Notes: a model not told the origin generated them from the sequence alone. 9,202 bases of DNA from Akkermansia muciniphila (GCA_943327015.2 CALPVM020000068.1:1-9202); one strand, 5' to 3'. Counted from the stretch's first letter, positions 1 through 7,193 are shown. Numbers and translations are program-made.

Positions 1-170
1 AGTTCAGCCACGCGGGAGGTGCTGCGGGCGCGGCGCAAACCGGGTTTGGCGTCTTGGGCGTAAACCGCTACCCCGCAAGAATCGTAACCACGGTATTCCA
101 AGCGGGATAAACCCTGTACCAACACCGGTACGATGTTACGCGTTGAAACTGCGCCAACAATGCCGCACAT
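1..170 (-). CDS. glmS: Glutamine--fructose-6-phosphate aminotransferase (isomerizing), N-terminal part only
   Basis: Only the first 56 codons lie in the window; the gene continues beyond position 1. GlmS makes glucosamine-6-phosphate from fructose-6-phosphate and glutamine, the committed step towards UDP-GlcNAc, in the cytoplasm. The protein begins MCGIVGAV, the hallmark of the Ntn-type glutamine amidotransferase domain in which Cys2 becomes the N-terminal nucleophile after Met removal. The LEYRGYDSCGVAV stretch is also typical of GlmS. The ATG start is fixed by that motif and by a GGAGA ribosome binding site at 177-181, six bases upstream. It is divergent from the Lrp-type regulator gene and shares a 137-bp AT-rich control region with it. 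The glmU gene lies about 1.4 kb away, so two enzymes of one pathway are clustered. Family assignment is near certain. Confidence 0.95.
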   Translation of the reverse strand, partial: MCGIVGAVSTRNIVPVLVQGLSRLEYRGYDSCGVAVYAQDAKPGLRRARSTSRVAE

Positions 171-307
171 ACACATTCTCCGTTAAGTTGCATCAGCGAC
201 CATCATACGCAAAGTCATGAAAAATTATTGTTTAAATTAGTCAAAATAGTGAATGAAAATTTTATACATTCTCATTAATGAATTTTTATTTCAATTTATA
301 AATTTTT
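171..307. promoter_or_regulatory. Divergent glmS / lrp-type regulator control region with palindromes
   Basis: This 137-bp spacer is far richer in A and T than the flanking genes, especially from about 220 to 307. Seen directly: an inverted repeat GAATG-N11-CATTC at 251-271 with AAAATTTT inside it, a perfect 10-bp palindrome TCATTAATGA at 272-281, and a perfect 12-bp palindrome AATTTATAAATT at 293-304 that ends three bases before the regulator's ATG. A possible glmS -35 box, TTGACT, reads on the minus strand at 244-239; the matching -10 (TTTCAT, 222-217) is weak. Lrp/AsnC regulators commonly bind AT-rich palindromic arrays in their own divergent promoter, so operators here are a reasonable inference. 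AT-rich DNA also yields chance palindromes, and no promoter can be fixed with confidence. Confidence 0.5.
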
Positions 308-802
308 ATGAAACCCATTGAACTAGATACGATTGATTTAAAGCTGTTAGACCTGCTGCAACGCGATGCCAGCCTGAGCAATCAGGCACTGGCCGAGGCG
401 GTACACACCTCACCGCCTACGTGTTTGCGGCGCATCAAAAACCTGCAGGATGCAGGCCTGATTGAACGGCAAATTGCCATACTTAACCCTCAAGCGGTTG
501 CACAGGTATTAGGGCATGGGCTGACAGCGATTGTAGAAATTACGCTGGATCGGCAAAATACCGAAGCGCTAAATGCTTTCGAGCAACGAGCCATTGCAGA
601 CGATGCGGTACAACAGTGCTATAGAGTGTCGCCGGGGCCGGACTTTGTGCTGGTGGTATTTGCCGGCGATATGCCTTCGTACCTAGCGTTGTCACAGCGA
701 CTGTTTACCCAAGATGCCAACGTGCGCAACGTAAAAGTATTTTTTAGCGTCAAAAGGGCTAAATTTGGCGCTTATATGGCTCTAGCCAATGCAGGGAGCT
801 GA
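308..802 (+). CDS. Lrp/AsnC family transcriptional regulator
   Basis: The 164-residue protein has the standard length and layout of an Lrp/AsnC regulator. An N-terminal winged helix-turn-helix spans about residues 6-60 (DTIDLKLLDLLQRDASLSN..., with TSPPTCLRRIKNLQDAGLI as the recognition helix and wing). A RAM/AsnC ligand-binding domain follows from about residue 68 to 150, including the SPGPDFVLVV segment that corresponds to the usual V-T-G-x-x-D-F effector loop. Such proteins form dimers to octamers and respond to amino acids or related small molecules. It is transcribed away from glmS, so autoregulation and control of glmS are plausible inferences. No Shine-Dalgarno sequence precedes the ATG; the leader is nearly all A and T. 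The last 31 bases overlap the oppositely oriented kinase gene. The effector and the regulon cannot be read from the sequence. Confidence 0.93.
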   Translation: MKPIELDTIDLKLLDLLQRDASLSNQALAEAVHTSPPTCLRRIKNLQDAGLIERQIAILNPQAVAQVLGHGLTAIVEITLDRQNTEALNAFEQRAIADDAVQQCYRVSPGPDFVLVVFAGDMPSYLALSQRLFTQDANVRNVKVFFSVKRAKFGAYMALANAGS

Positions 803-1539
803 AGACGTACGCAACAGCCACCGTCAACCGCACCTTCGGCAGCCACGGCGCCACCATGGCGTTCAATAATTTTACGGGTCAGTGCCAGACCAATGCCAAC
901 ACCTTCGAACTGGCGTGGACTATGCAAGCGCTGAAACACCTTAAACAGCTTACCCTGCATAGCAGGGTTAAATCCCACACCGTTGTCACGTACAAAAAGA
1001 GTGACTTGCGTACTATCCGACTTTTCATCTGGAGGCGGCGTGGGCTCCCAGCCAAGTTCTATCACGGCATGCGTTCGAGGCTTGGTAAATTTGACTGCAT
1101 TCCCGACTAAGTGCTTGATAGCCTGCCGCATCAATTCGGCATCTGCTTGCACTACCGGAAAATCTTGCGCAATACGCAGTTCAATATCGCGCTCTGCTTG
1201 GCTGGCGCGCATGACGGCGCAAACTTCGTGCACCAAACTACCCAGCTCAACGGGTACTGCATGCATAGAAACAGTAGACAGCCGCGATAGCTCCATTAGC
1301 CCGTCCATCAGTACTCCCATGTTGCGGGCTGCACCGCTAATGGTATCAAGATGGGCGCGTACTTCTTCATTGAGTTGGTCGCCCGCGTCTTCCTGCACCA
1401 ATTCAGCATACGCCAGAATATGCCGTAAACTCGCGCGCAGGTCATGCGACACGGTGTAGGTAAAGTCTTGCATTTCGGCTCGCATGGCCTGCAATTCGGC
1501 TTGCAAAGCTGCTATGTGTGCTTCTGAAGACTCTGACAT
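772..1539 (-). CDS. Soluble orphan sensor histidine kinase without a sensor domain
   Basis: The 255-residue protein holds a complete HisKA plus HATPase_c core. The H box is YTVSHDLRASLRHI with His32 as the predicted phosphoacceptor. The N box is HLVGNAVKFT (Asn147), the G1 box DNGVGFN (185-191), the F box LFKVFQRLH (198-206) and the G2 box GVGIGLAL (213-220). The form of the H and F boxes resembles phytochrome-type kinases. Only about 25 residues, probably a short coiled coil, precede the H box. There is no transmembrane segment, PAS or GAF domain, and no response regulator gene nearby. The usual proline after SHDLRA is serine (Ser37). Translation is probably coupled to glmU: the ATG lies three bases after the glmU stop, and a GGAG at 1546-1549 sits inside the last glmU codons, six bases from the ATG. 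Signal and partner are unknown. Confidence 0.9.
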   Translation of the reverse strand: MSESSEAHIAALQAELQAMRAEMQDFTYTVSHDLRASLRHILAYAELVQEDAGDQLNEEVRAHLDTISGAARNMGVLMDGLMELSRLSTVSMHAVPVELGSLVHEVCAVMRASQAERDIELRIAQDFPVVQADAELMRQAIKHLVGNAVKFTKPRTHAVIELGWEPTPPPDEKSDSTQVTLFVRDNGVGFNPAMQGKLFKVFQRLHSPRQFEGVGIGLALTRKIIERHGGAVAAEGAVDGGCCVRLQLPALARAI

Positions 1540-1542
1540 GGT

Positions 1543-3009
1543 CTACTCCGACCTGGCTTTTTTGGGGCGTACCCAGTTGGCTTTGCTGATAAGGGTACCG
1601 CGTACCACTCCTAAAACACCCGGCTCTACGTCTTTGGTAATGGTTGAGCCCGCCCCAATCGTACTACCCGCACCCAAAGTGACAGGCGCCACCAACACGC
1701 AATTGCTACCTACGTGCACATCGGCCTCAATGGTGGTGCGGTGTTTGTTGGCACCATCGTAGTTGGCGGTAATGCTGCCTGCGCCATAGTTGACGCGCTC
1801 GCCGACATAAGCGTCGCCCAGGTAGGCCAAATGGTTGGCTTTGGCACCGGTGGCCAGTGTGGAGTTTTTAACCTCAACAAAGTTACCGATATGCACCTGC
1901 TCGCCTAACACTGCACCGGGGCGTAACCTGGCAAAGGGACCAACCAAAGCACCCTCACCCACGTAGACACCGGCTTTTTCGCCATCGATATGGGTAAAGG
2001 GGTGAATCACTGCGTTGGGAGCAATACTGGCGTTGGCAATCACGCAATGGGCGCCAATACGCACACCTTCAGCAAGTTCTACATGACCTTCGAAAATGCA
2101 GTTGATGTCAATGCTGACATCTTGCTCACACACCAACGAGCCACGCACATCCAGACGTTCAGGATCTGCCAAACGCACGCCCTGCTCCATCAGACGACTT
2201 GCAACCCGACGCTGGTAAGAGCGCTCCAGTTGCGCCAACTGCACCGGACTGTTAATTCCGGCCACCTGAATGGCGTCATCTATTTTGTGCGCCACTACGG
2301 GAACACCGTCTGCCACGGCAAATTTGACAATGTCGGTTAAATAATACTCGCCCTGCGCGTTAGAGTTATCTAACCGCGCTAACCACTGTTTGAGGTAGCG
2401 CGCAGGGGCAACCATGATGCCGCTGTAAATTTCGTGAATGGCGCGTTGGGCTTCAGTAGCGTCTTTTTGCTCGACAATTGCACGCACTGCCCCATCTTTA
2501 TCAGAACCATTGGCTTGCGACCTGACAATGCGGCCGTAGCCGGTGGGGTCTTCAAAATCAATGGTAAGTAACGCCAACTTATCGCCGCCACTGGCTGCTA
2601 GCAGGGCGCGCAATGTGTCGGCACGGGTTAATGGTACATCCCCTGACAAAACCACGACCAAACCATCGTCCGGTACCACCGGCATGGCTTGCGCTACTGC
2701 ATGGCCGGTACCTAATTGGGGCTCCTGCAGCACGTAATGCAAACCATCCATGGCCGTGCTGGTTCCGTAGTGTGCAAGAGCGTTTTTTACTTGTGCCGCA
2801 CCATGACCAGTAATGACTACGGTATTGCGAGCATGCAACACACGCGCAACGTCAACCACATGCATCAGTAGCGGTTTACCCGCCAATGCATGAAGCACCT
2901 TAGGTAAACGGCTTTTCATGCGGGTACCTTTACCTGCTGCCATGATGACGACATCAATCGGATGCCGGCTGCTACCCGGTGTGCCAGAAATAATTGAATC
3001 CACAGACAT
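1543..3009 (-). CDS. glmU: Bifunctional UDP-N-acetylglucosamine pyrophosphorylase / glucosamine-1-phosphate N-acetyltransferase
   Basis: GlmU acetylates glucosamine-1-phosphate using acetyl-CoA and then couples it to UTP, giving UDP-GlcNAc for peptidoglycan and LPS. The N-terminal uridylyltransferase domain shows AAGKGTRMKSRLPKVLH (residues 24-40), QLGTGHA (98-104) and the metal-binding SGDVP (Asp124). The C-terminal left-handed beta-helix acetyltransferase domain has the hexapeptide pattern and NHLAYLGDA, whose His393 matches the catalytic His363 of E. coli, then NYGAGSITANYDG. At 488 residues it is longer than E. coli GlmU (456), partly because about 17 residues (MSVDSIISGTPGSSRHP) precede the usual start of the fold. 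No in-frame ATG lies closer to the fold, and no Shine-Dalgarno sequence precedes the chosen ATG. It follows the cyclo-ligase gene after 24 bases and leads directly into the kinase gene. Confidence 0.96.
   Translation of the reverse strand: MSVDSIISGTPGSSRHPIDVVIMAAGKGTRMKSRLPKVLHALAGKPLLMHVVDVARVLHARNTVVITGHGAAQVKNALAHYGTSTAMDGLHYVLQEPQLGTGHAVAQAMPVVPDDGLVVVLSGDVPLTRADTLRALLAASGGDKLALLTIDFEDPTGYGRIVRSQANGSDKDGAVRAIVEQKDATEAQRAIHEIYSGIMVAPARYLKQWLARLDNSNAQGEYYLTDIVKFAVADGVPVVAHKIDDAIQVAGINSPVQLAQLERSYQRRVASRLMEQGVRLADPERLDVRGSLVCEQDVSIDINCIFEGHVELAEGVRIGAHCVIANASIAPNAVIHPFTHIDGEKAGVYVGEGALVGPFARLRPGAVLGEQVHIGNFVEVKNSTLATGAKANHLAYLGDAYVGERVNYGAGSITANYDGANKHRTTIEADVHVGSNCVLVAPVTLGAGSTIGAGSTITKDVEPGVLGVVRGTLISKANWVRPKKARSE
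1546..1549 (-). promoter_or_regulatory. Ribosome binding site of the kinase gene inside the glmU end
   Basis: GGAG on the minus strand overlaps the last two sense codons of glmU (TCG GAG) and lies six bases from the kinase ATG. It supports the ATG at 1537-1539 as the kinase start and implies translational coupling with glmU. Confidence 0.7.
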
Positions 3010-3033
3010 ATTTTTGCTAAGTTATATTGTTAT

Positions 3034-3633
3034 TTAAACCGGCCAGACTACACCATAGTCATTCAAAATAGCATCAAGCGGCACATCGTGTGACTCTGGT
3101 TCCAAATCTGGCACAAAACCGACACCAAACCCTAAACCCACAGTAAACGGTTTAGGCGACAAACTAGAAAGCATTCTGTCGTAAAAACCACCTCCATAGC
3201 CTAGCCTATAGCCTCCGGGGCCATACCCTACGCATGGCACAAACAACAAAGTAGGGTTAAGCAGCTCGGTATCTTTGGGCTTTGGTATACCATAAGCATC
3301 TTCTTCCATTGGACAACCGGGGTACCATGCATGAAAAGTCATGGTTTTTAGTTGCTTATTTACCACAGGCAAGCCAATGCGGCGCAATTGGGGTTGGTCG
3401 AGCAACTCGCCATCTTCTTTCCAGCGGTGCAGTGCCGGCAATGGGTCAAATTCACCTTTAATTGGCCAATAGGCACCAATGATGGTGTCAGGCCTACCAA
3501 CCAACCATATGCGCATAACACGCTGCAACATTTCTGCCTTGTCCAGCCGATCCGGCAAGCTCAAGCGCTGTTCCAGCAGGATTTTGCGTAGGGCTTTTTT
3601 CTCAGTCGCTCTAGATTCTTCGGAATTATCCAT
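3034..3633 (-). CDS. 5-formyltetrahydrofolate cyclo-ligase (MTHFS/YgfA family)
   Basis: The enzyme converts 5-formyltetrahydrofolate to 5,10-methenyltetrahydrofolate at the cost of ATP, returning this folate to the one-carbon pool in the cytoplasm. Diagnostic features, numbered from the ATG at 3633, are an N-terminal KKALRKILLEQR segment with the conserved basic residues (about 12-23), YWPIKGEFD (55-63) and EDAYGIPKP (111-119). The glycine-rich nucleotide-binding signature PGGYRLGYGGGFYDR follows at 139-153, then the terminal ESHDVPLD (180-187). The 199-residue length is normal. A GTG two codons upstream (3637-3639) could also start the protein; the ATG is preferred because neither has a Shine-Dalgarno sequence. 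It is divergent from the transglycosylase gene with only nine bases between the ATGs, and it appears to be first in an operon with glmU and the kinase. Confidence 0.93.
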   Translation of the reverse strand: MDNSEESRATEKKALRKILLEQRLSLPDRLDKAEMLQRVMRIWLVGRPDTIIGAYWPIKGEFDPLPALHRWKEDGELLDQPQLRRIGLPVVNKQLKTMTFHAWYPGCPMEEDAYGIPKPKDTELLNPTLLFVPCVGYGPGGYRLGYGGGFYDRMLSSLSPKPFTVGLGFGVGFVPDLEPESHDVPLDAILNDYGVVWPV

Positions 3634-3642
3634 AATCACGCC

Positions 3643-5649
3643 ATGAAGTTATCCGCCATTTTGACATCAATCGCTTTTCTAGGAAGCGTATTTTCACCCA
3701 ATGTTGCATCTTATGCGCAAGGACGCGACAATTCTTACGCTGACAACCTGATACTTGACATGGCGCAAGCCTACAAGCAGCGCGACCGCCGCGCCATGAC
3801 TGCGTTGCTGCCACAACTCAAAGGTACAACTCTTGAGCCTTGGGCTGCTTATTGGGAACTTTCCAGCCGCCTCAATGAAGCCAGCACCGATGAAATTCAA
3901 GGCTTTCTTACTCGCTTTACCGGCACCTACCAAGAAGACCGACTGCGCGCTGACTGGCTGCTGCAACTTGGCAGAAACAAAGATTGGGAGACGATTAACC
4001 GCGAGTTTCCCCTGTATCGCATGGGTGATGAACGTTCGGTGCGTTGTTACGGGCTGCAAGCACGCTATAACGCTGCTAATCCACCCGTGGTGCAACTGGC
4101 GCAAGACATTCAGGACAACTGGCTGGCACTACGCGAGGCTGATTCCGCCTGTGCCGGAGCTGCAGAACAACTGATTAACGACAAAAAACTCTCACCCCAA
4201 ACGGCGTGGCTGCGCGCCAGAGTGGGTATGGACAACGACCGCCTTCGGGTAACGCAGCAGGCACTGGAAATTTTGCATCCCGAGTGGGCCGAGAGCTTTA
4301 ACCAGATCTACCAGAACCCTGCCAAATATCTGGATGACAAGCTGACTGCCGTTCGCCCAAAAACCAAAGAGTTGGTTACTCTGGCACTTATTAGGCTGGC
4401 GTATATCGACTATGAAGCTGCAGCAACCGAGATGGAGAAGTTGCGCTGGAAAACCCAGCTTACCCACGAAGAGCGCAGCTGGGTATGGGGTGCAATTGGT
4501 AAACGGGCTGCCCAAAAACTTTCTTTCGATGCGCCGAGCTATTTTGCCAATGGCGCTTTCGAGCACATGCACGATGACCACTTGGTGTGGGCCGCCCGCG
4601 CGGCCCTGCGCACCGGGCGCTGGGCGCAAGTACAACAAGCAACTGCCGCCATGCCCGTAGCACTGCGCGAAGAACCCACCTGGGTCTATTGGCACGCCAG
4701 GGCAGTGTTAGCGCAAAAACCAAGCGATGCTGCACGCACTGCAGCCATGCAAAGACTGCAAAATCTGGCAAGTACCAAAGGCTTTTATGAGCAATTAGCG
4801 CTGGAAGAAACCGGCAAAAGCATTACCATACCAGAGCGCCCTGCTCCACTCACCGCGCAAGAAAAAGAAGCTGCAAGTCGTAACCCAAGCATCAGCCGTG
4901 CTTTGTATGCCATCAAACTCGGCCTGCGCTCCGAAGGTACGCGCGAATGGAACTACGCCACCAACATGCATACACCCGGCGGCATGGATGATCGCAGCTT
5001 ATTAGCCGCTGCAGATTTAGCATGCCGCAATGCGCTATGGGACCGCTGCATTAATACCAGCGAACGCACCAAGTCAGTCATTGATGTGGAACAGCGCTTT
5101 CCAACCCCGTTTAAGAGCGAAGTGCAAGCGCGTACTAAGCATATTAACCTAGACCCGGCTTATGTGTATGGCTTAATCAGGCAAGAAAGCCGCTTCATAA
5201 CCGATGCCCGCTCTGGAGTTGGCGCATCCGGCTTGATGCAAGTCATGCCCGCAACGGCCAAATGGACCGCCAAAAAAATTGGACTAACCGACTTTCAGCC
5301 ACATCAAATTAACGACCACGTTACCAACATTACCATCGGCACAGGTTACCTGAAACTGGTGTTAGACAGCTTAAATGGCTCCATACCCATGGCCGCAGCA
5401 GCCTACAACGCCGGACCTAACCGACCCCGCGTATGGCGTGGCCAAAGCGGCTCACCAACTTTGGAGGGTGCCATCTGGGCAGAAAATATTCCATTCTCTG
5501 AGACCCGCGATTATGTTAAGAAAGTGTTAGCAAATACCACCAACTACGCTGCGTTACTTACCGGTAAACCCCAGTCTCTTAAAGCGCGTTTAGGCATGGT
5601 AGGCCCCAAAGACGCCAATGCAGTAGAACAAGGTTTAGACTTACCATGA
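3643..5649 (+). CDS. slt: Soluble lytic murein transglycosylase (Slt70-like, family 1A)
   Basis: This 668-residue exported enzyme is predicted to cleave the MurNAc-GlcNAc bond in peptidoglycan in the periplasm, forming 1,6-anhydro-muropeptides. A signal peptide supports the chosen start: MK, a hydrophobic stretch LSAILTSIAFLGSVF, and a likely cut after SYA at Ala25-Gln26. Residues 30 to about 480 form the long helical superhelix typical of Slt70. The catalytic SLT domain spans about 500-630: IRQESRF with the catalytic acid Glu515, SGLMQVMPATA (529-539) and AAYNAGP (586-592). No lipobox cysteine is visible, so the mature protein should be soluble. Its start almost abuts that of the divergent cyclo-ligase gene, so its promoter probably lies within that gene. 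Its stop overlaps the start of cca. There is no clear Shine-Dalgarno sequence. Confidence 0.95.
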   Translation: MKLSAILTSIAFLGSVFSPNVASYAQGRDNSYADNLILDMAQAYKQRDRRAMTALLPQLKGTTLEPWAAYWELSSRLNEASTDEIQGFLTRFTGTYQEDRLRADWLLQLGRNKDWETINREFPLYRMGDERSVRCYGLQARYNAANPPVVQLAQDIQDNWLALREADSACAGAAEQLINDKKLSPQTAWLRARVGMDNDRLRVTQQALEILHPEWAESFNQIYQNPAKYLDDKLTAVRPKTKELVTLALIRLAYIDYEAAATEMEKLRWKTQLTHEERSWVWGAIGKRAAQKLSFDAPSYFANGAFEHMHDDHLVWAARAALRTGRWAQVQQATAAMPVALREEPTWVYWHARAVLAQKPSDAARTAAMQRLQNLASTKGFYEQLALEETGKSITIPERPAPLTAQEKEAASRNPSISRALYAIKLGLRSEGTREWNYATNMHTPGGMDDRSLLAAADLACRNALWDRCINTSERTKSVIDVEQRFPTPFKSEVQARTKHINLDPAYVYGLIRQESRFITDARSGVGASGLMQVMPATAKWTAKKIGLTDFQPHQINDHVTNITIGTGYLKLVLDSLNGSIPMAAAAYNAGPNRPRVWRGQSGSPTLEGAIWAENIPFSETRDYVKKVLANTTNYAALLTGKPQSLKARLGMVGPKDANAVEQGLDLP

Positions 5650-6857
5650 AAGCCTACCTCGTCGGCGGTGCTGTGCGCGACACCCTCATGGGCTTGACCG
5701 TGAAAGACCGCGACTGGGTAGTGGTAGGCAGCACGCCTGAAGCCATGCACCGCTTAGGATATTCGGCGGTCGGGCGCGACTTTCCGGTGTTCTTACATCC
5801 GCGCACGCACGAAGAATATGCATTAGCGCGTACTGAGCGCAAAACCGCCCCCGGCTACAAAGGTTTTGCAGTACACGCCACCCCTGACGTAACGCTGGAA
5901 CAAGACCTGTCTCGCAGAGACCTCACCATCAACGCCATAGCTCAGGATGCAGAAACAGGTACCCTAATAGACCCCTTTGCCGGCCAAAAAGATATTGCTC
6001 ATAAAGTGCTGCGGCATGTATCTGCGTCATTTACCGAAGACCCGGTACGCATTTTGCGGCTCGCACGCTTTGCTGCACGTTTTACCGACTTTAAAGTAGC
6101 GCCTGAAACCTTGGAGCTAATGCGACACATGGTGCAATCGGGCGAAGTGGATCATCTGGTAGCAGAGCGTGTGTGGCAGGAACTAGCGAAAGGCTTGATG
6201 GAGCCACGGCCATCGCGCATGTTTAAAATCTTGCGTGAGTGCGATGCGCTGCAACGCCTGCTGCCAGAGCTTGACAAACTGTGGGGCGTACCACAAAGCC
6301 CAGAACACCACCCTGAAATAGACACCGGTGTGCATGTAATGATGGTACTGGACACCGCTGCCCAAGTAAACGCGAGTTTGGAGGTGCGCTTTGCCTGCCT
6401 CACGCACGACTTGGGTAAGGGCACTACCCCAGCCGATGTACTACCACGCCATATCGGTCACGAAGAACGCAGCGTGCGCTTGCTAAAAACTGTATGCCAG
6501 CGCCTGCGTATTCCAAACCTGTGCAGCGAACTGGCACTGGTAGTAGCGCGTGAACACGGTAATATTCACCGCAGTCATACTCTTAATGCTGCAGCGATTG
6601 TGCGGCTATTAGAGCGCTGCGACGCTTTTCGCAAACCCGAGCGCTTTGCAGAGATTGTTCAAGCCTGCGAATGCGATGCCCGTGGCCGCTTGGGGTTGCA
6701 AGACCAACCTTACCCGCAAGCAGCGCGTTTGCTCAAGGCTTTGCAACTAGCCCAAGCAGTTGACACAGCAGCCATTGCACTTGAAGCACAAACCATGGGT
6801 TTGAGTGGCGAAAAAATTGGACAAAGAATACAGGCTGCGCGGATTAAAGCGATATAG
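5646..6857 (+). CDS. cca: CCA-adding tRNA nucleotidyltransferase with HD phosphohydrolase domain
   Basis: The enzyme builds and repairs the 3' CCA end of tRNAs from CTP and ATP without a nucleic acid template. This is the class II bacterial type: LVGGAVRDTLMG, then the metal-binding pair Asp21 and Asp23 in KDRDW, RRDLTINA (90-97) for nucleotide selection, and EDPVRILRLARFAAR (131-145). A C-terminal HD domain with His230 and THDLGKG (His254-Asp255) is present, as in E. coli Cca, where it gives phosphatase and 2',3'-cyclic phosphodiesterase activities. The 403-residue length is close to the E. coli enzyme (412). The ATG shares four bases (ATGA) with the slt stop, so the two genes are probably co-transcribed and translationally coupled. 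An AAGG about 14 bases upstream is a poor ribosome binding site. The decayed PIN gene begins 16 bases after the stop. Confidence 0.97.
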   Translation: MKAYLVGGAVRDTLMGLTVKDRDWVVVGSTPEAMHRLGYSAVGRDFPVFLHPRTHEEYALARTERKTAPGYKGFAVHATPDVTLEQDLSRRDLTINAIAQDAETGTLIDPFAGQKDIAHKVLRHVSASFTEDPVRILRLARFAARFTDFKVAPETLELMRHMVQSGEVDHLVAERVWQELAKGLMEPRPSRMFKILRECDALQRLLPELDKLWGVPQSPEHHPEIDTGVHVMMVLDTAAQVNASLEVRFACLTHDLGKGTTPADVLPRHIGHEERSVRLLKTVCQRLRIPNLCSELALVVAREHGNIHRSHTLNAAAIVRLLERCDAFRKPERFAEIVQACECDARGRLGLQDQPYPQAARLLKALQLAQAVDTAAIALEAQTMGLSGEKIGQRIQAARIKAI

Positions 6858-6873
6858 CAAATTGCGCATACCG

Positions 6874-7193
6874 ATGATGAGCTTGTTGCCGCCGTCTAGA
6901 CTCTTTTTTTCTGGATACCCATATTTTCGTTTTTGCGTTGTTGGACTCTGAGCCTCTCAAAAAACAACGTGCGCTGGAACTTATTGAACATGCGCTGCAT
7001 TACAACCCCTCAATCGGGTAGGCTGGAGCCTTGAACTGCTTTTTGAAGCACTACAACTTAAATCCGAAACCGGCTACAGCTTTTTCGAAAGCCTCATGCT
7101 CTGCGCAGCGTTACTAGCATGCAGCAGCACCAACTCATCAAAGGACGAGTCAGAATCGTAAATCCGTTTTTATTAACCGGGCACGAATTTTGA
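6874..7193 (+). pseudogene. Decayed VapC-like PIN-domain toxin gene
   Basis: No intact frame spans this region, but pieces in three frames line up with one PIN-domain protein. The ATG at 6874 opens MMSLLPPSRLFF, which runs into a T7 tract at 6904-6910. Shifting by one base there gives FFLDTHIFVFALLDSEP (from 6905), the PIN N-terminus with its first catalytic Asp, continuing through QRALELIEHALHYNPSIG to a TAG at 7019-7021. A second frame from 7021 reads WSLELLFEALQLKSETG and YSFFESLMLCAALLA, the conserved C-terminal helix region. A third frame from 7119 reads MQQHQLIKGRVRIVNPFLL and ends at TGA 7191-7193, the usual PIN ending. Family comparison from memory suggests that about 40-50 residues, including the catalytic Glu helix, are missing near 7019. 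A further 8-10 residues, usually containing SED, are missing near 7118. No antitoxin gene remains upstream. The PIN assignment is by recognition, without alignment. Confidence 0.75.

Noticed and set aside
171..307. glmS ribozyme or riboswitch in the glmS leader
   Set aside because: The leader is short and AT-rich with no recognisable ribozyme core, and that ribozyme is typical of Gram-positive bacteria.
983..1459. 158-codon open frame on the plus strand opposite the kinase gene
   Set aside because: It is the antisense shadow of a clear histidine kinase. Its Ser/Cys/Thr-rich product lacks any recognisable domain.
3634..3642. 6S RNA gene next to the cyclo-ligase gene, as in E. coli
   Set aside because: There are only nine bases upstream of the cyclo-ligase start before the divergent gene, and no room for a 6S RNA.
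4192..4695. 167-codon open frame on the minus strand opposite the transglycosylase gene
   Set aside because: It lies wholly inside a well-supported gene and its product shows no family features.
6874..6912. T7 tract after cca as an intrinsic terminator
   Set aside because: No stable GC-rich stem precedes it; GTCTAGAC is too short to form a loop, and the T run is explained as phenylalanine codons of the PIN remnant.
7079..7092. GCTTT-TTCG-AAAGC tetraloop hairpin
   Set aside because: It has a five-base stem and no T run follows it; it lies inside the coding remnant of the PIN gene, so chance is the simplest explanation.
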